NCBI RefSeq assembly: GCF_036569345.1
Contig: NZ_DATCQT010000089.1
Coordinates: forward strand, 22,144 to 86,143
Length of the DNA: 64,000 bases
Direction: 5' to 3'
Source of the DNA: Clostridium_AD sp036569345
GTDB lineage: Bacteria; Bacillota; Clostridia; Clostridiales; Clostridiaceae
Shown here: positions 34,332-43,282 of the stretch, piece after piece
Numbering within the stretch: position 1 is the first letter of the stretch
Layout of the letters: the number at the start of each line of letters is the position of its first letter
Notes under the pieces: generated by a model
Databases searched by the model: none
The model's input: only the letters and a program-made list of their open reading frames with translations
Told to the model about the DNA's origin: nothing
Made by a program: the position numbers and the translations under genes

Positions 34332-36194
34332 ATGGGAAAAATTATAGGAATAGATTTAGGTACAACAAATTCATGTGTGGCAGTAATGGAGGGTGGAGAA
34401 CCAGTAGTAATTTCCAACTCAGAAGGTGCAAGAACTACACCATCTGTAGTTTCATTCCAAGCTAATGGAGAAAGATTAGTAGGTCAAGTGGCTAAAAGAC
34501 AAGCAATTACAAATCCAGATAAAACAATAATGTCAATTAAAAGAGAAATGGGTACTGATCATAAAGTAAATATTGATGGAAAATCACATACACCACAAGA
34601 AATTTCAGCGTATATTTTGCAGAAAATAAAAGCTGATGCTGAGGCTTACTTAGGAGAATCAGTTACAGAAGCTGTTATAACTGTACCTGCTTACTTTAAT
34701 GATAGCCAAAGACAAGCAACTAAGGATGCAGGAAAAATAGCTGGACTTGAAGTTAAGAGAATAATAAATGAACCAACAGCTGCAGCATTAGCTTATGGAT
34801 TAGATAAAATGGATGTTAATCAAAAGATATTAGTTTATGATTTAGGTGGCGGTACATTTGATGTATCTATATTAGAACTTGGTGATGGATTATTCGAAGT
34901 TAAATCTACTAATGGTAACACTAAACTCGGTGGAGATGACTTTGACCAAAAGGTTATGAATCACATAGCTGATACTTTTAAAGCAGATAATGGAATAGAT
35001 TTAAGAAATGACAAAATGGCACTTCAAAGATTAAAAGAAGCTGCTGAAAAAGCTAAAATTGAATTATCATCATCTATGCAAACAAATATTAACTTACCAT
35101 TTATTACAGCTGACGCAACAGGCCCTAAGCATATAGATATGAATTTAACAAGAGCAAAATTTAATGAATTAACTCACGATTTAGTTAACTCTACAATTGA
35201 GCCAATGAAAAAAGCACTTGCAGATGCAGGTTTGTCTCTTAATGAAATAGATAAAATTGTACTTGTAGGTGGTTCAACAAGAACACCAGCAGTTCAAGAT
35301 GCAGTTAAAAACTTTACTGGAAAAGAACCTTCAAAGGGAGTAAACCCAGATGAATGCGTTGCACTAGGAGCAGCAATCCAAGCAGGAGTATTAAGTGGAG
35401 AAGTTAAAGATGTTTTACTTCTTGATGTAACTCCATTAACACTTGGAATTGAAACTTTAGGAGGAATAGCTACTCCTCTAATTGAAAGAAATACTACAAT
35501 TCCTGCTAAAAAGAGTCAAACATTCTCAACAGCTGCAGATGGTCAAACATCAGTTGAAATTAACATTGTTCAAGGTGAGCGTCAAATGGCTGCTGGAAAC
35601 AAATCCTTAGGAAGAGTTACTTTATCTGGAATTGCTGCAGCACCAAGAGGAGTTCCTCAAATAGAGGTTACTTTTGATATAGATGCTAACGGTATTGTTA
35701 ATGTATCAGCTAAAGATAAAGGAACAGGAAAAGAAGCTAAGATAACAATTACAGCATCAACTAATTTAAGTGATGATGAAATTGATAAGGCAGTAAAAGA
35801 AGCAGAAAAATTTGCAGGTGAAGATAAAATAAGAAAAGAGCAAATTGAAGTTAAAAACAATGCAGAGCAGCTAGTATATCAAACTGAAAAAAGCTTAACT
35901 GACCTTGGAGAAAAGGTATCAGAGGAAGATAAAAAAGATATTCAAGCTAAACTAGAAGCACTTAAAGCAATTAAAGATGGAGAAGAAATAGAAGCTATAA
36001 AGAAATCTACTGAGGAGTTAACTGAGGCTTTCTATGCAGTAACTACAAAAATATATCAAGCAGAAGCAGAATCAGCACAAGCTCAAGGAGCAGGCCAAGG
36101 TGAAGATAATGCAGGCGGAAACGCACAGCAAGATGATAACGTAGTGGATGCTGACTTCAAAGTAGAAGAAGACGAAAAGAAAGAAGATAAATAA
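34332..36194 (+). CDS. dnaK: Chaperone DnaK (Hsp70)
   Basis: A 620-residue Hsp70. ATPase motifs IIGIDLGTTNSCVAVMEGG, VITVPAYFNDSQRQATKDAG and LVGGSTRTPAVQ; interdomain linker DVLLLDVTPLTLGIET; substrate-binding domain and helical lid; acidic C-terminus. AAGGAGG precedes the ATG. Expected to be transcribed with hrcA-grpE; a terminator separates it from dnaJ. Confidence 0.99.
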   Translation: MGKIIGIDLGTTNSCVAVMEGGEPVVISNSEGARTTPSVVSFQANGERLVGQVAKRQAITNPDKTIMSIKREMGTDHKVNIDGKSHTPQEISAYILQKIKADAEAYLGESVTEAVITVPAYFNDSQRQATKDAGKIAGLEVKRIINEPTAAALAYGLDKMDVNQKILVYDLGGGTFDVSILELGDGLFEVKSTNGNTKLGGDDFDQKVMNHIADTFKADNGIDLRNDKMALQRLKEAAEKAKIELSSSMQTNINLPFITADATGPKHIDMNLTRAKFNELTHDLVNSTIEPMKKALADAGLSLNEIDKIVLVGGSTRTPAVQDAVKNFTGKEPSKGVNPDECVALGAAIQAGVLSGEVKDVLLLDVTPLTLGIETLGGIATPLIERNTTIPAKKSQTFSTAADGQTSVEINIVQGERQMAAGNKSLGRVTLSGIAAAPRGVPQIEVTFDIDANGIVNVSAKDKGTGKEAKITITASTNLSDDEIDKAVKEAEKFAGEDKIRKEQIEVKNNAEQLVYQTEKSLTDLGEKVSEEDKKDIQAKLEALKAIKDGEEIEAIKKSTEELTEAFYAVTTKIYQAEAESAQAQGAGQGEDNAGGNAQQDDNVVDADFKVEEDEKKEDK

Positions 36195-36208
36195 TTAATA
36201 AAACAACT

Positions 36209-36246
36209 AAATTAGGGATGGGTAACTACCCTTCCCTAATTTTTAT
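36209..36246 (+). terminator. Intrinsic terminator between dnaK and dnaJ
   Basis: AAATTAGGG plus GGGTA pairs with TACCC plus CCCTAATTT (36209-36243), then TTTAT. dnaJ must be expressed by read-through or by the downstream TATAAT near 36290; TAGTTTATATTA is directly repeated just after it. Confidence 0.85.
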
Positions 36247-36386
36247 ATGTCCTAAGAAAAACAGTATTAGCATTAATTACTGAAAAACTATATAATAGTG
36301 AGAGTTGAATTATTTTAGGAACTAGTTTATATTAGGGATTAGTTTATATTAAATAGTATATATATTTTAGGTGGTGAAAAATCAAG

Positions 36387-37508
36387 ATGGCAAAAAAAGA
36401 TTATTATGAGACTCTAGGCATAGAAAGAAATGCCAGCGAAGAAGAAATTAAGAAGGCCTTTAAAAAGGCTGCGTTAAAATATCATCCAGATAGAAATCCA
36501 GATAATAAAGAAGCAGAAGAAAAATTCAAGGAAATGAATGAGGCGTATCAAGTTTTATCTAATTCAGAAAAAAGATCAAGATATGATCAATATGGTACAG
36601 CTGATGCAAACGGAGCGGGATTTGAAGGTAGCTCTGATTTTTCTGGTTTTGGTGGTTTTGGAGATATATTTGGGGATATATTCGGAGGCGGATTTTCTCA
36701 AAGAAATCAGAATGGGCCTAAAAAAGGTGCAGATTTAGAATATAATTTAAACCTACGTTTTGAAGAGGCAGTTTTTGGGGTAGAAAAAGAGATTTCCATA
36801 ACAAGAAATGAAAAATGTGGTGAGTGTGGCGGTAGTGGTGCTAAAGCTGGTACTTCGCCTAAAACTTGTGATAAGTGTGGTGGAAATGGGCAGATAAAAG
36901 TTCAGAGAAACACTGCTTTTGGAAGTTTTGCAAGCATGAGCACCTGTGATAAGTGCGGGGGCCGAGGTCAAATAATTTCTGAACCATGTAAATCTTGTCA
37001 TGGATCTGGAAAAGAGAGAAAAAACAGAAAAATTAAAATTGATGTTCCAGGTGGAGTTGATACTGGAAATGTTATGCCTCTTAGAGGTCAAGGTGAACAA
37101 GGTGAGAAGGGCGGACCATCAGGAGATTTGTATATAAATATTAGAGTAGCTCCGCATAAAAGTTTTAAGAGGAATGGGATTGATATTCATATAGAATCGC
37201 ATATAAGCTTTGGTTATGCAGCCATGGGTACTGAAATTAAAGTACCAACGGTAGATGGAGACGTTAAATATAAAGTTCCAGCAGGAACACAATCTGGAAC
37301 TGTATTTAGACTTAAAGGTAAGGGAATACCTAGAGTAAATGGACATGGAAGAGGAGATCAATATGTAAAGGTAATTGTTGATATTCCAAAATCCATGAAT
37401 GATAAGCAAAAAGAAACATTAAAACACTTTATGGAAGCTAGTGGAGAGAATGTAGATTTTTTAGAAGAAAATAAAAAGTCTTTTGTAGATAAAATATTAG
37501 GTAAATAA
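36387..37508 (+). CDS. dnaJ: Chaperone DnaJ
   Basis: A 373-residue Hsp40. J domain with HPD (ALKYHPDRNPDNKEAEEKF), Gly/Phe-rich linker (FSGFGGFGDIFGDIFGGGF), four CxxCxGxG-type zinc repeats (CGECGGSG, CDKCGGNG, CDKCGGRG, CKSCHGSG) and the C-terminal substrate domains. It stimulates DnaK ATPase. GGTGG lies ahead of the ATG. Confidence 0.98.
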   Translation: MAKKDYYETLGIERNASEEEIKKAFKKAALKYHPDRNPDNKEAEEKFKEMNEAYQVLSNSEKRSRYDQYGTADANGAGFEGSSDFSGFGGFGDIFGDIFGGGFSQRNQNGPKKGADLEYNLNLRFEEAVFGVEKEISITRNEKCGECGGSGAKAGTSPKTCDKCGGNGQIKVQRNTAFGSFASMSTCDKCGGRGQIISEPCKSCHGSGKERKNRKIKIDVPGGVDTGNVMPLRGQGEQGEKGGPSGDLYINIRVAPHKSFKRNGIDIHIESHISFGYAAMGTEIKVPTVDGDVKYKVPAGTQSGTVFRLKGKGIPRVNGHGRGDQYVKVIVDIPKSMNDKQKETLKHFMEASGENVDFLEENKKSFVDKILGK

Positions 37509-37512
37509 TTAT

Positions 37513-37548
37513 AAAAAACTTCGTTTTGTAAAACGGAGTTTTTTATTA
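37513..37548 (+). terminator. Intrinsic terminator after dnaJ
   Basis: AAAAAACTTCGTTTT pairs with AAAACGGAGTTTTTT, followed by ATTAT. Confidence 0.85.
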
Positions 37549-37566
37549 TAAATAAGGAGAATAAAA

Positions 37567-38505
37567 ATGAATAAAGATTGGATTGAAATGACTATAATTA
37601 CAAGTAGTGAGGCAGTTGAGGCAGTGTCTGCAATGCTTTATAATACCGGTGTCGAAGGGGTTTCAATTTTAGATCCTTTAGATTTGATTTTTAGGCGAGA
37701 TCATACTACAGATTGGGACTATTTTGATGAAACTATTATAGATACAAATAGTGGGGTTGTAATAAAGGGATACTATAAAAAAGATGAAAAATTTGAGGCC
37801 CATTTAGAAGAAATTAAAATCGGCGTAAATAATTTGCCAAAGTTTGGACTAGACAAAGGCATAGGATCTGTCACGGCAGCAAAGGTAAACGAAGAGGATT
37901 GGGAAAATAACTGGAAAAAGTATTATAAACCAATAAAAGTAGGAGAAAAGATAGTTATAAAACCTATATGGGAAGAATACAATAAAAATCCAGATGAAAT
38001 AATTGTGCAGCTAGATCCAGGCATGGCTTTTGGTACTGGTTCTCATGAAACTACCAGGATGTGTATAAAGTCGCTAGAACGCTACGTAAACGATAGTTCA
38101 ACAGTTTTTGATATAGGAACAGGCTCAGGAATATTAGCCATTACAGCGGCTGTCCTTGGAGCTAAAAACACCATAGGAGTTGATTTGGATCCAGTAGCAG
38201 TAGATTCTGCAAAGCAAAATGTTACTTACAATGATATAAGTAACATTGAAATTTTATATGGAGACTTAATGGAAGTTGTAAAAGGAAAGGCAAACATTGT
38301 TATAGCTAACATAATGGCTGATATAATTATATTTTTGACGGATCAAGTTAAGGCGTTTATAGTAGAAGGTGGATACTTTATATCTTCAGGGATAATTTTA
38401 AGCAAAAAAGATGAGGTAATAAAGAAATTAATTAATAGTGGTTTTAAAATTGAGGAAATAAACATAGAAGGTGAGTGGGTTTGCATTGTTGCAAAGTTAC
38501 AATAA
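37567..38505 (+). CDS. prmA: Ribosomal protein L11 methyltransferase
   Basis: A 312-residue SAM-dependent enzyme that trimethylates L11. N-terminal substrate domain, then Rossmann methyltransferase with LDPGMAFGTGSHETTRMC, VFDIGTGSGILAITAAVLGA and IVIANIMADIII (the NPPY-equivalent). AAGGAG precedes the ATG. It forms a run with rsmE and mtaB. Confidence 0.97.
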   Translation: MNKDWIEMTIITSSEAVEAVSAMLYNTGVEGVSILDPLDLIFRRDHTTDWDYFDETIIDTNSGVVIKGYYKKDEKFEAHLEEIKIGVNNLPKFGLDKGIGSVTAAKVNEEDWENNWKKYYKPIKVGEKIVIKPIWEEYNKNPDEIIVQLDPGMAFGTGSHETTRMCIKSLERYVNDSSTVFDIGTGSGILAITAAVLGAKNTIGVDLDPVAVDSAKQNVTYNDISNIEILYGDLMEVVKGKANIVIANIMADIIIFLTDQVKAFIVEGGYFISSGIILSKKDEVIKKLINSGFKIEEINIEGEWVCIVAKLQ

Positions 38506-38535
38506 AATGAGCTAAAGCTTAAGGGAGAATAAATA

Positions 38536-39291
38536 ATGCATAAATTTTTTGTACCAAAAAATAGTATAGATGGTTATAGTGCAACTATTGATGGAGAAGA
38601 TGTAAAACATATATATAAGGTATTAAGGCTTCAAGTTGGTGAAAAAGTAAGTGTAAACAACTGTGAAGGGAAAGAGTATGTAGGGGAAATAACTTTTATA
38701 GATAAGAATTTAGTTAATATTAATTTATTAGAAGAAAGTTCTATAAATAATGAAAGCCCTATTGAAGTTTACTTATATCAGGGTATGCCTAAATCAACAA
38801 AAATGGATTTAATAGTTCAAAAAAATACAGAATTAGGAGTTAAAGCAATAACCCCTATAATTACAGAAAGAGTAGTAGTTAAAACTGAGCTTAAGGAGTT
38901 TAAAAAGGTTGATAGATGGAATAGGATAGCTCTTGAAGCCTCAAAGCAAAGTAAGAGAAGTTTGATACCTCAAATCAATGTTCCTATAGAATTTGAGGTT
39001 CTGTTAGGAGAATTAAAGCAAATGGATTTAGTGGTAGTTCCATATGAAAATCAAGAAGGTTATGGCATAAAGAAATTAGTAAAAAACATAGTTAAAAAGA
39101 ATATTAATAAAGTTGCTATTATCATAGGACCAGAGGGTGGATTTGAAGAAAGTGAAATATTGAATTTGAAAGAAGTAGGAGCCGAGATAGTAACTTTGGG
39201 ACCCCGAATACTTAGAACTGAAACTGCAGGATTTACGTGTTTAAGTCTTATAATGTATGAACTCGGAGATCTAGGAGGAAACGCGGAATGA
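38536..39291 (+). CDS. rsmE: 16S rRNA (uracil1498-N3)-methyltransferase
   Basis: A 251-residue SPOUT-class enzyme. N-terminal PUA-like domain (HIYKVLRLQVGEKVSVNNCEG) and C-terminal trefoil knot with IIGPEGGFEESEI and LGPRILRTETAGF, the SAM pocket. AAGGGAG precedes the ATG. It overlaps mtaB by 4 bp. Confidence 0.96.
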   Translation: MHKFFVPKNSIDGYSATIDGEDVKHIYKVLRLQVGEKVSVNNCEGKEYVGEITFIDKNLVNINLLEESSINNESPIEVYLYQGMPKSTKMDLIVQKNTELGVKAITPIITERVVVKTELKEFKKVDRWNRIALEASKQSKRSLIPQINVPIEFEVLLGELKQMDLVVVPYENQEGYGIKKLVKNIVKKNINKVAIIIGPEGGFEESEILNLKEVGAEIVTLGPRILRTETAGFTCLSLIMYELGDLGGNAE

Positions 39292-40595
39292 AAGTTGCAA
39301 TTGCTACCTTAGGATGTAGAGTAAATCAGTATGAATCAGAAGCAATGGTAGAAAAATTCATTAGAGAAGGATTTGAAGTAGCAGAATTTGACGAATTTTC
39401 AGATGTGTATGTTATTAATACTTGCACTGTTACTAATATGGGTGATAAAAAGTCTAGGCAAATGATTGGTCGTGCAAGACGAGTAAATAGCTCAGCTGTT
39501 ATTGCAGTGGTTGGTTGTTATGCACAAATAGCAGCCACTGAAATAGCAAAGATCGAAGGCGTTGATGTTGTTTTAGGTAGTCGAAATAAAGGCGATATTG
39601 TTTATTGGGTAAATAGATATATAGAAGAAAAGATGCAGATTATTGAAGTTAGTGATGTTCTGAAAAACCAAGTATTTGAAGACTTAAATATCAAAGAGTA
39701 TAAGGACAGAACAAGAGCATTTATAAAAATTCAAGATGGGTGTAATAGATTTTGTTCTTATTGCTTAATTCCTTATGCAAGGGGAGCAGTGTGTAGTAAA
39801 AAACCTGATAAAATCTTAGCAGAGGTTCATGAATTAGCTGCAAATGGCTTCAAAGAGATTCTCTTGTCAGGAATACATATAGCATCTTTTGGGTTGGATT
39901 TAGAAGACGGATGGAATTTAGTTAGAGTTTTAGAACAGCTAGACACAGTTCCTGGTATTGAAAGGATAAGAATAGGGTCCATAGATCCAACCTTTTTTAC
40001 AGGGGAAGTTATTGAAAAAATAAAATCCTTGAAGAAACTATGTCATCATTTTCACCTTTCACTGCAAAGCGGATGTGATGAGACACTTAAGAGGATGAAT
40101 AGGAAATATACAGCGCAGGAGTATAAAACGGTAGTAGATAATTTAAGGTCGAATATCCATGAAGTATCTATAACAACTGATGTAATTGTGGGCTTCCCTG
40201 GTGAAACAACCAAGGAATTTAATGAAACTTATGCTTTCTTAAAGGATATAGAATTAACAAAAATGCATATTTTCAAGTATAGTCCAAGAAAAGGAACTAA
40301 AGCTGCTGGAATAAAAGAACAGGTTAATGGAAATATAAAAGAACAAAGAAGTCACACTCTTATTACACTGAGCGATGTGCTAGAGAAAAAATTTATAGAT
40401 AAATTTATTGGTAAAGATATGAACGTTTTATACGAGATAAAATCAAGTCATAGTGTAAATGACTTTGAAGGATATACAAACAACTATATAAAGGTTATTG
40501 TAAAGTCTCAAAAGAACATAGAGTGTGAATTTCATAAAACTAAACTCATAGAATGTATGGGTGATCATATAAGTGGAGAGGTAAAAGAATTATAA
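39288..40595 (+). CDS. mtaB: tRNA threonylcarbamoyladenosine methylthiotransferase MtaB
   Basis: A 435-residue radical SAM enzyme that converts t6A37 to ms2t6A in tRNA. N-terminal UPF0004 domain with three Cys for the auxiliary cluster (TLGCRVNQYESE, NTCTVTN, VVGCYAQ). Radical SAM motif DGCNRFCSYCLIPYARG, then TRAM-like C-terminus. The CRVNQYE wording indicates MtaB rather than MiaB. ATGA overlap with rsmE. Confidence 0.96.
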   Translation: MKVAIATLGCRVNQYESEAMVEKFIREGFEVAEFDEFSDVYVINTCTVTNMGDKKSRQMIGRARRVNSSAVIAVVGCYAQIAATEIAKIEGVDVVLGSRNKGDIVYWVNRYIEEKMQIIEVSDVLKNQVFEDLNIKEYKDRTRAFIKIQDGCNRFCSYCLIPYARGAVCSKKPDKILAEVHELAANGFKEILLSGIHIASFGLDLEDGWNLVRVLEQLDTVPGIERIRIGSIDPTFFTGEVIEKIKSLKKLCHHFHLSLQSGCDETLKRMNRKYTAQEYKTVVDNLRSNIHEVSITTDVIVGFPGETTKEFNETYAFLKDIELTKMHIFKYSPRKGTKAAGIKEQVNGNIKEQRSHTLITLSDVLEKKFIDKFIGKDMNVLYEIKSSHSVNDFEGYTNNYIKVIVKSQKNIECEFHKTKLIECMGDHISGEVKEL

Positions 40596-40685
40596 TGATT
40601 TTAGAAATTAATAAATAAATACACAGGAGAATAGAGTTTTATGTTGAATAATATAATATAGGATAAAATGAATGGAGGTGATCAT

Positions 40686-41036
40686 ATGGAAAATGAAGAG
40701 TGTATTTTTTGTAAAATCATAAAAAAGCAAATTCCTTGTGAAACCATTTATGAAGATGATAAAGTTATAGGATTTATGGATATAAGCCCTGAAGCTCCTG
40801 TACATGTTGTAATTATACCTAAGCAGCATATTGATAATTTAAATTGTTTAAAAGAAGAAGAATCAGAAATTATAGGTCACATATTTATAGTTGCAAAGAA
40901 AATCGCAAAAACCTTAGAGATTGCTGAACGTGGATATAGAATTGTTACAAATTGTGGAGAAGATGGGGGTCAGTCCGTCCAGCATTTACATTTTCATCTA
41001 TTAGGAGGAAGGATGCTTAAGTGGCCACCTGGTTAA
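40686..41036 (+). CDS. hinT: HIT-family hydrolase (HinT)
   Basis: A 116-residue purine nucleoside phosphoramidase-type protein. CIFCKIIKKQIPCETIYEDD at the start and HLHFHLLGGR (HxHxH catalytic triad) near the end. ATG 40686 is chosen because GGAGGTGATC lies 5 nt upstream; the ATG at 40668 would place that site inside the gene. Confidence 0.96.
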   Translation: MENEECIFCKIIKKQIPCETIYEDDKVIGFMDISPEAPVHVVIIPKQHIDNLNCLKEEESEIIGHIFIVAKKIAKTLEIAERGYRIVTNCGEDGGQSVQHLHFHLLGGRMLKWPPG

Positions 41037-41164
41037 CATATAAGGCATATGGTAACTAATTAGCAAGTTATTTTTTCATGGAAACAACTGATTTTTGAAA
41101 TGTTAAATGCCCAAAATATTTTACAAGTAAATATAATATTTGTGTCAAAAGGTTAATGAAAATG

Positions 41165-41194
41165 TTGACATTATGTAAATTTGTGTTGTATAAT
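41165..41194 (+). promoter_or_regulatory. SigA promoter of rpsU
   Basis: TTGACA (41165-41170), 18-bp spacer, TATAAT (41189-41194). The leader of about 65 nt contains TAGCT (about 41222) able to pair with AGCTA near the ribosome site, possibly a feedback structure. Confidence 0.88.
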
Positions 41195-41266
41195 AAAAAA
41201 TGTGCTATTTAGGCCCCGCATTAGCTGCTTTTAAATTGAATTGAGCTAGCGGAGGGAGGGATAATG

Positions 41267-41443
41267 ATGTCAGAAATTAAAGTCGGATCAGACGAGACAA
41301 TTGAGAATGCTTTAAGAAGGTTTAAGAAAAAGTGCGCAAGAAGTGGAGTTCTCGGAGAAGTAAGAAAAAGAGAGCACTATGAAAAACCAAGTGTTAAAAA
41401 GAAATTGAAATCAGAAGCTGCAAGAAAGAGAAAATTTAAATAG
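41267..41443 (+). CDS. rpsU: 30S ribosomal protein S21
   Basis: A 58-residue basic protein: SEIKVGSDETIENALRRFKKKC, ARSGVLGEVRKREHYEKPS and the Lys/Arg tail ending AARKRKFK. Length and sequence match clostridial S21 throughout. The second of two adjacent ATG codons is used; GGAGGGAGGG is close upstream. Normally followed by yqeY, which is decayed here. Confidence 0.97.
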   Translation: MSEIKVGSDETIENALRRFKKKCARSGVLGEVRKREHYEKPSVKKKLKSEAARKRKFK

Positions 41444-41446
41444 AAT

Positions 41447-41668
41447 TTTTGAAAATGGAAAGAGACAAGATTTGTTTTTTAAAGTTATAAAAATTTGAAA
41501 TCTTGTTAGAATACCTTCCTCAGCAGTTAAATGGATCAGAAAAATAGAGCTATTCAGAGAAGCAGTGGTATAATTGGGAGCTAATGGCATGAAGTACATG
41601 AGAAAATTATGTTTGCCTTATTGCTTAAAGTTATAGGCAATGCAGAGGGTAAGCTTGTTAGTAAATAA
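41447..41668 (+). pseudogene. yqeY: Decayed yqeY (GatB/YqeY-domain) remnant
   Basis: Immediately after rpsU, pieces of YqeY are readable in order but in shifting frames: FENGKRQDL (from about 41448), EILLEYLPQQLNGSEK then a stop (about 41497-41547), ELFREAVV then a stop, LGANGMKYM (about 41575-41600), and IMFALLLKVIGNAEGKLVSK ending at 41666-41668. These match the conserved RQDLV, YLPxQL, TGANGMKDMGK and GKxDGKLVSK blocks. The N-terminal 60 or so codons are missing and at least two frameshifts plus stops are present. The position after rpsU is the conserved yqeY position in Firmicutes. Confidence 0.88.
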
Positions 41669-41684
41669 TATTTGAACAAATAAA

Positions 41685-41713
41685 AGATTCAGCATTTGCT
41701 GGGTCTTTTTTTA
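41685..41713 (+). terminator. Intrinsic terminator after rpsU and the yqeY remnant
   Basis: AGATTCAGC (41685-41693) pairs with GCTGGGTCT (41698-41706, two T-G pairs) followed by a T run. Confidence 0.85.
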
Positions 41714-41798
41714 ATTAGTAAATTTTAAAACCTAAAACTGTAATTTCTTAGAGCTTTTTTTCATAAATTTAATATGAAGTATTTTATGAGGTGAGTAT

Positions 41799-42083
41799 AT
41801 GGATAACAAATTTTATAAAGCAAAAGAAATTATAGCCAGCAAATTAGAATTGCCAAGAGATATATTATTAGATTTACCCAAAATCACTATTTTGGCGAAT
41901 AATGAAATAAACATAGAAAACCATAAGGGAGTAGTAATTTTTGAAGAAGAAGAAATAAAAATAAACTCAAATGTGGGTCCAATCTCAATATACGGTAAAA
42001 ATTTTAAAATATTATTTATAGGAGGAAACACAATAACTTTAAGTGGTAACTTTAAGTCTGTTGTGTATGAAAGCCATGAATAA
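41799..42083 (+). CDS. yqfC: Sporulation protein YqfC
   Basis: A 94-residue beta-rich small protein with LPRDILLDLPKITILANNEINIENHKGVVIFEEEEIKINSNVGPISIYGKNF, a near-complete match in layout to YqfC. It is made in the mother cell in Bacillus under SigE. GAGGTG precedes the ATG. Its end overlaps the yqfD start. Confidence 0.93.
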   Translation: MDNKFYKAKEIIASKLELPRDILLDLPKITILANNEINIENHKGVVIFEEEEIKINSNVGPISIYGKNFKILFIGGNTITLSGNFKSVVYESHE

Positions 42084-43233
42084 TTTTAAAAAGTACAAAA
42101 AAGGTATTATTACAATGGAAATTCAATCTTTAATGCCAGAGAAATTTATAAATTTACTTTGGAAAAACGGGGTTGTAGCAAAAAATATTAAAAAGATTAA
42201 TATAACAACGGTTGTTTTAGATGTTAGATTAAGTGATTATGCTGAAATAACAAAAGTAGCAAAACGAACCAATACTAAGGTTAAGATTATAGGAAGGATT
42301 GGGTTGTCATTTCTTTTAATTAAATTGAAAAGTCGATCAACACTTCTAATTGGAGTGGTTTTGTTTGGAAGTTTGATATATTATTTATCCACATTTGTAT
42401 GGAACATAGAAATAAATACTGAGAATTATATAAGCCCATATGAACTACGCAATCAAATTAAAAGTCTTGGAATAACACCAGGCCTCAAAAAGAAAGACAT
42501 AGATGTTTACGCGCTTGAAAGTGAAATCACAAGAAGCAATGACGAAATAATGTGGGTGAAAGCCCGGATTGACGGTGTTAAGCTAAAAGTTGATATAATA
42601 GAAAGACAAACACCACCTATTATAATTAGTAATCAAACACCTTGCAATTTAATAGCCAAGAAAGATGGTATAGTGGCAAGAGTATTTACTACCGAAGGTA
42701 CAGCTATTGTGCTTAGTGGAGACACAGTGCAAAAGGGAGATATACTAGTTAAGGGGGAACAAGGTAAAGAAGGAAGTGTTTATCCTGTACGTGCAGAGGG
42801 TGAAGTTATAGCAAAAACTTTTTACGAGGCAACAAAAGAAGTCCCACTTAACAATCTATCAAGAGTTAAAACAGGAAACAGTATAAGTAATTTATATATT
42901 AAATTAGGAAATAAAAAAATTTATCTTAAAAATAGCATAATTCCATATAGTAATTATGATAAAATAGAAAGTAATAATAAATTTATATATAAAGAAATCT
43001 ACAATGAAATTGAAGAAAAAAATATTCCTGTGGATCAAGTTAAAATTGTAAAGGAAATGTTTTCTAATATTTTGAGAAATTTAGATAAAAGTGTAAAAAT
43101 AGTAGACAAAATTGAAAATGTAAAAAAGGAGAAAGATAAGTATTTAATAAAAGTGTTAGTAGTTGCTGAAGAAGATATTGCGACAGAAGGTAATATAGCA
43201 TCTGAACAAAATAACGAATATAAGAAAAAATAA
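42076..43233 (+). CDS. yqfD: Sporulation protein YqfD
   Basis: A 385-residue membrane-anchored sporulation protein. Cytoplasmic N-terminus with SLMPEKFINLLWKNGVVAKNI, a membrane helix at about 85-105 (STLLIGVVLFGSLIYYLSTFVW), then a large external domain with EINTENYISPYELRNQIKSLGI and KKDGIVARVFTTEGTA. ATG 42076 overlaps the yqfC stop (ATGAATAA), suggesting coupling; ATG 42067 is also possible. pgpH follows; the phoH gene found here in Bacillus is absent. Confidence 0.92.
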   Translation: MNNFKKYKKGIITMEIQSLMPEKFINLLWKNGVVAKNIKKINITTVVLDVRLSDYAEITKVAKRTNTKVKIIGRIGLSFLLIKLKSRSTLLIGVVLFGSLIYYLSTFVWNIEINTENYISPYELRNQIKSLGITPGLKKKDIDVYALESEITRSNDEIMWVKARIDGVKLKVDIIERQTPPIIISNQTPCNLIAKKDGIVARVFTTEGTAIVLSGDTVQKGDILVKGEQGKEGSVYPVRAEGEVIAKTFYEATKEVPLNNLSRVKTGNSISNLYIKLGNKKIYLKNSIIPYSNYDKIESNNKFIYKEIYNEIEEKNIPVDQVKIVKEMFSNILRNLDKSVKIVDKIENVKKEKDKYLIKVLVVAEEDIATEGNIASEQNNEYKKK

Positions 43234-43282
43234 ATATTACCATATTTTTAGTTTACGTGAGAAGAAAAGGTGGGGATGGGGT

